Source: Lachnospiraceae bacterium (lineage in GTDB: Bacteria; Bacillota; Clostridia; Lachnospirales; Lachnospiraceae). Taken from it: 21,002 nt of DNA. The stretch covers positions 1 to 21,002 of the forward strand of contig VSND01000073.1 in the NCBI GenBank assembly GCA_009774145.1, written 5' to 3'. The notes beneath the pieces are model-generated. The model did no database searches, had not been told where the DNA came from, and worked only from the letters and a program-made list of their open reading frames with translations. Both the position numbers and the translations under genes were made by a program. Of the stretch, positions 14,058 to 21,002 are shown piece after piece. Positions within the stretch are counted from its first letter, which is position 1, and each line of letters begins with the position of its first letter.

Positions 14058-17000
14058 ATGCCGGCATTTAATGAAGATACCAGAGTAAAGATTCCAGTCA
14101 CGATTCAGTTCTTAAGGCTGGACTATGATTATCAGTCAATGAAAGCGGATGATATTGATATTGACTTTAATACAAAGATTTTTGTGAACAGGTTGAAGCC
14201 TGCTCTGGAAAGAATCAATAGAAGAAATTTTACTTATGATGAGATGAAGCGTATTCTGACCGATATTCACAATATGCTGAAAAACAATGATCTGGGAAAA
14301 GAGTTTTACAACTGGCTGGTTGCGCCTGAGGACAGAGTGAAGCTGATTGATTTTGAGGATATTACAAAGAATGATTTTGCAGTCGTAGACGAACTGCCCT
14401 ACAGCATCGTGGAAGGAACAGAGGAAGGATCTTTTCGACCGGATATCAATATTTTGATCAATGGAATGCCTCTTGCCTTTCTGGAAGTAAAAAAGCCCAA
14501 TAATGACGGCGGCATTCAGAAAGAATTCGATCGGATGATAAACAGGAGATTGAAAAATCCGGATTACCGGAAATTCTTCAATCTGATTCAGCTTGTCTCC
14601 TTTTCCAATAATATGGAGTATGAAGAAGATGACGATGCAGAGGATGTAAAGGCAGGTTCCTTTTATACGACGCCCAACGGAAAGAACACTGGTTTTTCTT
14701 TTTTCAGAGAAGATGATAAGCAGTACCATGATACATACCCGTATAAAGAAATTGAGATGGATATGATTCAATTCGTGATGAAAGACTGTGGTTACAATCC
14801 GGAAGAAACAGATACGCCGGAGTTTGCCGAGAACTTAAAAACGACGACTCCGTGCAACCGCTTTGTGACTTCTGTATTTGATAAGGAACGATTTCTGTAT
14901 TATCTGCAGTATGGAATCATGTTTATCGATGGCCGGATTCCGGAAAAGCACATTATGCGATATCCTCAGTTTTTTGCAACAAGAAAAATCATTGAAAGAC
15001 TGGAAACAGGCGGAAAGGGCGGTATCATCTGGCATACGCAGGGCTCTGGAAAGACAGCAATTGCCGCCTTTTCCAACCGGGTGATCCGGGATTACTATGC
15101 AAAGAAAGAAATCAGTACCAGATTTTTCTTTGTAGTGGACAGGATTGAGTTACTTAGACAGGCCAGTACGGAATTTAAAAACAGAGGATTGAGGGCTGTA
15201 AACTGTAAGGATAAGGCGAGCTTTACCAAAGAGCTGAACAAGACGCTTTCTACAGATGTCGGCAGTAAAGCAATCGGCGAAATCTGTGTGGTGAATATTC
15301 AGAAATTTGAAGGAAAGATGCCGGAAGCAAAGAACGATTACAAAGCAAACGTGCAGCGGATTTTCTTTGTGGATGAGGCGCATAGAAGTTATTCTTCTAC
15401 CGGGGAATTTTTCAAAAACCTCATGACCTGCGATCTGGATGCGGTTTATATTGCACTTACCGGCACGCCGCTGCTTTCGAGAAAAGAGCGCTCCAATCTG
15501 AAATTTGGGGACTATATCCATAAATATTTCTATGACAAGTCTATCGCGGACGGATATACGCTTAGAATTAAAAAGGAAAATATTGATACAGTAGCAAAAT
15601 CAGAGATTAAAAAGAATCTGGAAATCGAAGATAAACAGCTGGAAGACAAAGATGTATTTGAATCAGACGCCTATGTAAACGCATTGGGAGCTTTTATTGA
15701 AAAAGACTTTGTGAACTTCCGACTGCAGAATTCCGATCCGTCCATTGGGGGCATGATTGTGTGCAGGACGAACCCTCAGGCAAAAAAGGTGCATGAGTGG
15801 TTCCGGGCAAATTCGAAACTGAATACAGGTCTGGTCATTACAGACACAGACGATCCGAAACAGAAGAAGAGAAATAAAAATCATCAGCTGGATTTCAGAG
15901 AGACACTTGCTCCGGATATGCTGGTTGTGAATTTTATGCTGACTACGGGTTATGATGTAAAACGTCTGAAAAAGATGTATCTTCTGCGCGGTCCTCATGC
16001 GCAGTCTCTTTTGCAGACCATATCCAGAGTGAACAGGCCATATAAATCTCCGAACGGGAAGGTTTATAAATATGGCTATATCGTTGATTTTGTAGATATT
16101 GAACAGGAGTATGATAAAACGATCGAAGCCTATATAAAAGAACTGGAAGCAGACCTGAATGAGAACGGCGAAAATGAAGGCTCCCTTTCCGGGCTGGTGA
16201 TTGATAAGGAAGATATTAACCGGAAGTATCACAAATACACAGAAGAGCTGGAAGATATTATTTCTACCGATAATCTGGAAAGATTTTCAAAACAGCTTAC
16301 CTTCTACAACAAAGAAACACTGCTGAAGATTCGGAGACTGTTAAACGGCATCAAAGAATGTCACACAGAATTTATACTCTCCAGAGCGATGGACTATGCG
16401 GCACAGGTTGATTCCGAAAAGAACAAAAAACTCCTGAAGGCAACACAGGAAAGAATTGATTTTGTCAATCTCTCCAGGAATACGGTGGATATGATGGACG
16501 TGATTTCCAATGAGGAAGTTGTGGAAATTCTGTATGAGTTTATAAAAGTGAAGATCATCATTATGGACCTGGGGCAGATCACGCAGGACAACCCGAAATT
16601 CCAGAGATTTTCCAGAGTTGTCCAGGACATCCAGAATGAGATAAAGAAGAACAAAAATAAAGGTGATATTAAGATCAGAAAACTGGACGAGCTTCTGCAG
16701 AAGATTTTCAATGATCTGTCTATCTCAGACTTAAGTGATCTGGATGCGATTACGGATGAACTTCTGGAGGCTCTGGAAAGAGCGAGAAATATCAATTACG
16801 AAAATGAGAGATTGTCAAAGCTTTACGGCGGTAACTATGCTTTTGTGAAAACGTATCAGGATGCCGTAGGCACGTATCCTGCCGATCGGTCAGAGATTGA
16901 GAGAACGCTGGTCATTATATACGGCGCGGTAGAAGATGCGCTGGATAAAGAGATCGTGACGATTCAGGGCAGGAAAAACTTTGCTGATTCCGTAAAATCA

Positions 17001-17105
17001 AAAGTTACGAAAATTCTTTTAAAAGAAAATTTACACAGGAAAATAAAAAATTTTTATGCAAAGTTGCTTTATGATCTGTACACAAATATACAGTTGTTTA
17101 AATAG
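14058..17105 (+). CDS. hsdR: Type I restriction enzyme subunit R
   Basis: HsdR is the motor and nuclease of a type I restriction complex: it translocates unmethylated DNA using ATP and then cuts it. The 1015-residue length is normal. The N-terminal nuclease domain has Asp129 in RPDINIL and Glu143/Lys145 in FLEVKKP, the PD-(D/E)xK active site. The helicase core has Walker A GSGKT at 329-333, the DEAH box at 439-442 (FFVDEAHRSY), the TGTP motif near 467, and motif VI QTISRVNRP at 653-661. The C-terminal helical region (about 700-1015) binds the methylase core. The start has a GAGG site 8 nt upstream. It is the first gene of the operon R-M-S, 15 nt before hsdM. Base composition is close to the window backbone, unlike that of hsdS. 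All catalytic motifs appear intact. Confidence 0.97.
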   Translation: MPAFNEDTRVKIPVTIQFLRLDYDYQSMKADDIDIDFNTKIFVNRLKPALERINRRNFTYDEMKRILTDIHNMLKNNDLGKEFYNWLVAPEDRVKLIDFEDITKNDFAVVDELPYSIVEGTEEGSFRPDINILINGMPLAFLEVKKPNNDGGIQKEFDRMINRRLKNPDYRKFFNLIQLVSFSNNMEYEEDDDAEDVKAGSFYTTPNGKNTGFSFFREDDKQYHDTYPYKEIEMDMIQFVMKDCGYNPEETDTPEFAENLKTTTPCNRFVTSVFDKERFLYYLQYGIMFIDGRIPEKHIMRYPQFFATRKIIERLETGGKGGIIWHTQGSGKTAIAAFSNRVIRDYYAKKEISTRFFFVVDRIELLRQASTEFKNRGLRAVNCKDKASFTKELNKTLSTDVGSKAIGEICVVNIQKFEGKMPEAKNDYKANVQRIFFVDEAHRSYSSTGEFFKNLMTCDLDAVYIALTGTPLLSRKERSNLKFGDYIHKYFYDKSIADGYTLRIKKENIDTVAKSEIKKNLEIEDKQLEDKDVFESDAYVNALGAFIEKDFVNFRLQNSDPSIGGMIVCRTNPQAKKVHEWFRANSKLNTGLVITDTDDPKQKKRNKNHQLDFRETLAPDMLVVNFMLTTGYDVKRLKKMYLLRGPHAQSLLQTISRVNRPYKSPNGKVYKYGYIVDFVDIEQEYDKTIEAYIKELEADLNENGENEGSLSGLVIDKEDINRKYHKYTEELEDIISTDNLERFSKQLTFYNKETLLKIRRLLNGIKECHTEFILSRAMDYAAQVDSEKNKKLLKATQERIDFVNLSRNTVDMMDVISNEEVVEILYEFIKVKIIIMDLGQITQDNPKFQRFSRVVQDIQNEIKKNKNKGDIKIRKLDELLQKIFNDLSISDLSDLDAITDELLEALERARNINYENERLSKLYGGNYAFVKTYQDAVGTYPADRSEIERTLVIIYGAVEDALDKEIVTIQGRKNFADSVKSKVTKILLKENLHRKIKNFYAKLLYDLYTNIQLFK

Positions 17106-17120
17106 CAGGAGAATCGATAG

Positions 17121-18794
17121 ATGCCGGACATTTTTACATTAGAGAATAAGATCAAACAGATGATTGATGAAATGAAAGGACTTTGCCAGACAAATGGTTT
17201 ATCCAACCAGGCGAGTGAGGAAGTGGTGATAACTTCTGTATTCCTTTATAAGTTTTTGAACGATAAATTTATGGCAAATATGAAAGAGTTTGCCAAAGAT
17301 ATGGATATGGGTGTGGAAGAAGTTCTGCAGGACGAGGATGTATTTGCAGGGTTTTATGACAGTTATCCGCAGGATGTGGCTTTTAAGTATGAGGATACCA
17401 TTGAGTGCCTGATTAACAAAGTGGGAAACGATCAGTTTTACAGGCTTTATGATGACGCTCTGGAGAGAATATCCAATTATCCGGAAAATGAAGAGTTCAG
17501 CATTGATACCGCTGACGGCGGAAGAAAGCCGCTGTTTACCAGAATCACAGAAAATGTGGAAGCGTCCAGACGAAATAATTTTGCCCGGAATATCTTTGGA
17601 ATCATCAGCCAGGATAAATTTGACTTTGGGGAAGCATTCAGGAACAACTTTGACTTTTACAGTGCCATTTTCGAATATCTGATCAAAGATTATAATGTAG
17701 CCAGCGGCGTATATGCAGAATATTTCACGCCGCAGGTGATTTCTGCCATTATCGCAAAGATTCTGGTGGAAATGTCGCCTGTGGAAGATAGGATCTATGA
17801 TGTATACGATCCGTCGGCCGGTTCCGGGTCACTGGTGCTCCACCTTGCAAATGCGTTGGGAAAAGGGAGCTTTGGAGACAGGGCACAGGTTTATACACAG
17901 GACATCTCGGGCAAATCCTCCCGGTTTCTCAGAACGAACATGCTGCTTAACGGGCTTACCAACAGTCTGGACAATATTATTGAGGGAGATACACTGGATA
18001 CGCCGGCTCATTATACGATCGCGCATGACCCGGGCTCGGGCGTCAAGCAGTTTGACTATATTACCTCAAATCCTCCGTTTAAGATGGATTTTTCCTCTAC
18101 ACGAAATGCCATTGAACAGAAGTGGGCGGATTCGGAAGTAAGGGACGGAATCAGAAGATTCTTTGCAGGAGTGCCAAAGATTCCCAATAAAAAGAAAGAA
18201 TCCATGGGAGTGTATCTGTGCTTTATCCAGCATATTCTCTGGAGCCTGAAAGCGGATGGAAAAGCTGCGATTGTGGTTCCGACTGGGTTTATCACAGCAC
18301 AGTCCGGGATTGAGAAGACCGTCCGTCAGACCATCGTCGACAGACACTGGCTGAAGGGCGTGATCTCCATGCCCTCCAATATCTTTGCCAATACGGGAAC
18401 CAATGTGTCTGTTCTCTTTATCGACAAGTCCAATCAGGACGGAAACATCATGCTGATTGATGCTTCCAAGCTGGGGGAGAAGAGAAAAGAGGGAAAGAAC
18501 CAGAAAACGGTACTTCGTCCGGAAGAAGTCAAAAAAATAGAAGATACTTTTATCAATCAGGAAGTGGTGGAAGACTTCAGCGTATCGGTCAGCTATGAAC
18601 AGATTGCAGAGAAAAATTATTCCCTGTCTGCGGGGCAGTATTTTGAAGTAAAGATTGAGTTTGTGGAGCTCAGCGAGGAAGCGTTTCAGCAGAGGATGAG
18701 GGCGTATGCGGAACGGCTTGATCAGCTGTTTGCAGAAGGGAAAGCTCTGGAGGAGGAAATAAAGGAGAGGCTGGGGGAGTTGAAGTATGAGTAA
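17121..18794 (+). CDS. hsdM: Type I restriction-modification methylase subunit M
   Basis: HsdM transfers a methyl group from S-adenosylmethionine to adenine N6 at the site chosen by HsdS, protecting host DNA. The 557-residue product starts with the helical HsdM N-terminal domain (about 5-165). The methylase domain follows, with EYFTP at 200-204, the AdoMet-binding motif I DPSAGSG at 220-226, and the catalytic NPPF at 307-310. A C-terminal helical tail (about 500-557) is predicted to pack against HsdS. It lies 15 nt after hsdR with AGGAG before the start, and its last 8 bases overlap hsdS, so HsdM and HsdS are probably made together as M2S1. It is slightly longer than the typical 500-530 residues. 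The methylase is predicted to be active. Confidence 0.97.
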   Translation: MPDIFTLENKIKQMIDEMKGLCQTNGLSNQASEEVVITSVFLYKFLNDKFMANMKEFAKDMDMGVEEVLQDEDVFAGFYDSYPQDVAFKYEDTIECLINKVGNDQFYRLYDDALERISNYPENEEFSIDTADGGRKPLFTRITENVEASRRNNFARNIFGIISQDKFDFGEAFRNNFDFYSAIFEYLIKDYNVASGVYAEYFTPQVISAIIAKILVEMSPVEDRIYDVYDPSAGSGSLVLHLANALGKGSFGDRAQVYTQDISGKSSRFLRTNMLLNGLTNSLDNIIEGDTLDTPAHYTIAHDPGSGVKQFDYITSNPPFKMDFSSTRNAIEQKWADSEVRDGIRRFFAGVPKIPNKKKESMGVYLCFIQHILWSLKADGKAAIVVPTGFITAQSGIEKTVRQTIVDRHWLKGVISMPSNIFANTGTNVSVLFIDKSNQDGNIMLIDASKLGEKRKEGKNQKTVLRPEEVKKIEDTFINQEVVEDFSVSVSYEQIAEKNYSLSAGQYFEVKIEFVELSEEAFQQRMRAYAERLDQLFAEGKALEEEIKERLGELKYE

Positions 18795-20085
18795 AATTGT
18801 TACTACTACATTAGAAAAAGTATGTCGTCCAGAAAAGGGGGAAATTATTTCAGGGCCATTTGGTTCGAATATTAGTAGTAAATATTTTGTTAAAGAAGGA
18901 ATTCCAGTAATAAGAGGCAATAATTTGAGTTTGTCTTTAGATAAATTTTATGATGATGGTTTTGTTTTTGTGACGCAGGAAAAGGCAGATGAACTAAATT
19001 GTTATGCAGACAGGAAAGATTTAGTGTTTACTGCAGCAGGAACAATAGGGCAGGTAGGATTGATACCAGAAAATTCAAAGTTTGACAGATATGTTATATC
19101 CAACAAACAAATACGTGTAAGAATTGATTCAAATAAGATAGATGTTCTATATGCATACTATTGGTTCGCAAGCCCTTGGATTCAAAGGCTATTGACTTTA
19201 AGTAATAAGGGGAGTACAGTTCCTCTTTTGACATTGTGGGAAGTGAAAAATTTGCCTGTTTCATATCCAGAGGATATTGAGGAACAACACAGAATCGCGC
19301 TTGTTCTGGAGACGATAACGAAAAGAATTGAAAATAATAATAAGATCAACAAAGAATTAGAATCCATGGCGAAAACAATCTACGATTACTGGTTCTTGCA
19401 GTTTGAATTTCCGAATGAAGATGGAAAGCCATATAAATCTTCCGATGGGAAAATGGTTTGGAGTGAAGAACTGAAAAGGGAGATTCCGGAAGGGTGGAAA
19501 GTTAAAAGAATTGATGATTTTGGGAAACTGAATAACGGGATTAATTATAATAAAAACGAAGTTGGAGATAAAAGTTATAAAATAGTGAATGTCCGCAACA
19601 TTTCAGAGACATCACTGCTGTTGAGCAAAACAAAGATGGATGATATCGTTTTAACTGCCAGGACTGCTGATAATTATTTGTTGAAGGAAAATGATATTCT
19701 TATTGCAAGGAGTGGTATTCCGGGAGCTGTAAGAATTTTAAATAATGATATTGAAAACACGATTTATTGCGGATTTATCATATGTCTAAGACTGGCATCT
19801 GATTTGTATCGCAGATATTTAGTTTATAAACTAAAAGATTATGAGAACACAACCGCGACAACTTCAGGTGGCACAATCATGCAGAATGTAAGCCAAGGTA
19901 CGCTGAAGAGCATAAAATTTGCAGTGCCAGAAAAGAGATATATTTTAAAATTTAATGAAAAGATAGATAGTATATGGTCAAATATGCAAAATAATGAGAA
20001 AGAAAATCAGGCACTTGTCTCATTGCGAAATTTTCTATTACCACTGTTGATGAATGGCCAGGTAGGATTTAAAGATGTTGTATAA
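18787..20085 (+). CDS. hsdS: Type I restriction-modification specificity subunit S
   Basis: HsdS recognises a bipartite DNA target and holds the HsdM and HsdR subunits. The 432 residues split into target-recognition domain 1 (about 1-160, with GPFGSNI and the GIPVIRG segment), a central conserved helix (about 165-210, EEQHRIALVLETITKRIE), target-recognition domain 2 starting near 235 (EIPEGWKVKRIDDFGKLNNG), and a second conserved helix near 395-425. The start overlaps the end of hsdM by 8 bases. The gene is clearly more AT-rich than hsdR and hsdM, and most so in the two recognition domains, as expected when these are exchanged by recombination. No second hsdS, inverted repeat or invertase is visible, so switching is not indicated. 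The target sequence cannot be read from the protein. Confidence 0.95.
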   Translation: MSKIVTTTLEKVCRPEKGEIISGPFGSNISSKYFVKEGIPVIRGNNLSLSLDKFYDDGFVFVTQEKADELNCYADRKDLVFTAAGTIGQVGLIPENSKFDRYVISNKQIRVRIDSNKIDVLYAYYWFASPWIQRLLTLSNKGSTVPLLTLWEVKNLPVSYPEDIEEQHRIALVLETITKRIENNNKINKELESMAKTIYDYWFLQFEFPNEDGKPYKSSDGKMVWSEELKREIPEGWKVKRIDDFGKLNNGINYNKNEVGDKSYKIVNVRNISETSLLLSKTKMDDIVLTARTADNYLLKENDILIARSGIPGAVRILNNDIENTIYCGFIICLRLASDLYRRYLVYKLKDYENTTATTSGGTIMQNVSQGTLKSIKFAVPEKRYILKFNEKIDSIWSNMQNNEKENQALVSLRNFLLPLLMNGQVGFKDVV

Positions 20086-20099
20086 AAGGGAGAAAATCA

Positions 20100-20963
20100 A
20101 TGATTATACCTTTAAGTGTGAAAAATCAAAGTATAGAGACATCAGGAATTACGAGTGATTATAAAGAGGCATTATGTGAATTTATCTGGAATGGTCTGGA
20201 AGCAAATGCTACGGAGATAGATATGAACTATCGCAGCAATACCGCATTTGGAATTGGCGAGTTGTCTATTGAGGATAATGGAGATGGGATTAATTATGAA
20301 GAACTGAAAGATACTTTTGGCGCTTTTTTGACATCCAGGAAAAATCTTATATCATTAAAAATGAAATCAAAAGCGAATAAAGGAAAAGGAAGATTTTCTT
20401 TTAGTTCTTTTTCAAATATTGCAAAATGGACTACAGCATATAAGTGTGGTACAACACTGAAAAAATATGAAATTGTATTGAGAGATGATAAAAAAGAAAT
20501 CATTGATTGTACAGATCCTGTGATTGTGAGGACAGGAAAAACGGGTACGAAGGTAGAATTCTACAATATACATACACTTACAGTAGAAAATATGGATTTT
20601 GAAATATTAGAGCCTGTATTGTTGAAAGAGTTTTCCTGGTTTTTATATTTGTATAAAAATCGCGATATTAAAATTTCTGTAAATGGGAGTCCTGTTGACT
20701 ATAGTAAATATATTAATACAGATTTGAGCGAAAAAGTATACAAAGTAATCAATAATCATATTTTTGAAATTAATTTAATTGTATGGCAGGAATCAATAAA
20801 AGAAAAATTTTGTTGTTATTTTTTTGACAGTAATAATTCTTTGAAATGTAGAGAAACCACTACTTTTAATAGAAATACAATCTCTTTTAATCATAGTGTG
20901 ATTATTAAATCATCGTTCTTTGATAACACCAGTTTACAACTTTTGAATATTTTTAAAGCCTGA
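20100..20963 (+). CDS. GHKL (MORC/Hsp90-like) ATPase linked to the type I R-M operon
   Basis: The 287 residues begin with a GHKL ATP-binding domain. The N-box is at about 24-38 (EFIWNGLEANAT, Mg-binding Asn), the G1 box at about 58-64 (EDNGDGI), and the glycine-rich lid at about 92-104 (NKGKGRFSFSSF). A transducer-like region follows (about 130-260). Prokaryotic GHKL ATPases of the MutL/MORC type are known companions of restriction-modification systems. The start is 14 nt after hsdS, with GGGAG upstream, so it belongs to the operon. Relatives are often much longer; this one ends at TGA 20961-20963 just before the window edge. It may be a short form or may have lost its C-terminus through a stop or frameshift, which the remaining 39 bases do not resolve. 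It is AT-rich like hsdS. A role as a regulator or effector of the restriction complex is inference. Confidence 0.8.
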   Translation: MIIPLSVKNQSIETSGITSDYKEALCEFIWNGLEANATEIDMNYRSNTAFGIGELSIEDNGDGINYEELKDTFGAFLTSRKNLISLKMKSKANKGKGRFSFSSFSNIAKWTTAYKCGTTLKKYEIVLRDDKKEIIDCTDPVIVRTGKTGTKVEFYNIHTLTVENMDFEILEPVLLKEFSWFLYLYKNRDIKISVNGSPVDYSKYINTDLSEKVYKVINNHIFEINLIVWQESIKEKFCCYFFDSNNSLKCRETTTFNRNTISFNHSVIIKSSFFDNTSLQLLNIFKA

Positions 20964-21002
20964 CAATATATAGCCCTCAATGATTTTGATTAGGGAGCAT
21001 GA

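Noticed and set aside
18787..20085. Invertible hsdS phase-variation locus
   Set aside because: Only one hsdS is present; no inverted hsdS copy or site-specific recombinase lies in the window.

Overview
The window looks like a chromosomal piece of a Gram-positive Firmicute, most likely a Clostridia/Lachnospiraceae gut-type anaerobe. This rests on the gltBD pair, an AgrA/AgrC-like LytTR two-component system, a Cthe_2159-type carbohydrate-binding protein, strong AGGAGG ribosome binding sites, several TTG starts, and a moderately GC backbone interrupted by AT-rich accessory patches. The genus is inference; there is no rRNA or marker gene to fix it.

Layout. (1) 1-1600, minus strand: an AT-rich mini-operon of an XRE/Cro-like repressor followed by two related four-helix membrane proteins. 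It has a near-consensus promoter, two repressor-like operators and a terminator, and beyond the terminator lies a doubtful gene remnant. (2) 1700-2280, minus strand: a single unknown gene with its own perfect-stem terminator. (3) 2460-8757, plus strand: a consensus promoter, then an intrinsic terminator about 50 nt after it. This terminator can be blocked by a hexaloop hairpin resembling the ANTAR antitermination element. The structured leader leads into gltB and gltD (NADPH glutamate synthase), closed by a strong terminator. (4) 8919-11033: a secreted beta-helix protein of the Cthe_2159 carbohydrate-binding family, with an ENT-repeat tract and an acidic/Pro/Met-rich insertion. (5) 11066-13795: a LytTR response regulator overlapping a GHKL sensor kinase, then a convergent small FlxA-like coiled-coil gene on the minus strand. 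Two matching LytTR-type direct-repeat sites, each exactly 33 nt before a TATA-type -10 box, sit before the regulator and before the FlxA-like gene. (6) 13880-21002, plus strand: a defence cassette. A 16-codon ORF resembling the start of a DEXX-box/DUF234 ATPase precedes hsdR, hsdM, hsdS (type I restriction-modification) and a GHKL/MORC-like ATPase gene, tightly packed as one operon that reaches the window edge.

How the genes work together. gltBD makes glutamate from glutamine and 2-oxoglutarate and appears controlled by transcription attenuation. The sensor kinase and response regulator probably autoregulate and also switch on the FlxA-like gene. HsdR, HsdM and HsdS form a DNA methylation/restriction complex, and the GHKL ATPase is a likely accessory of that complex. 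The most promising undescribed items are the ANTAR-like attenuator on gltB, the two-promoter LytTR regulon, and the type I R-M operon extended by a GHKL ATPase.
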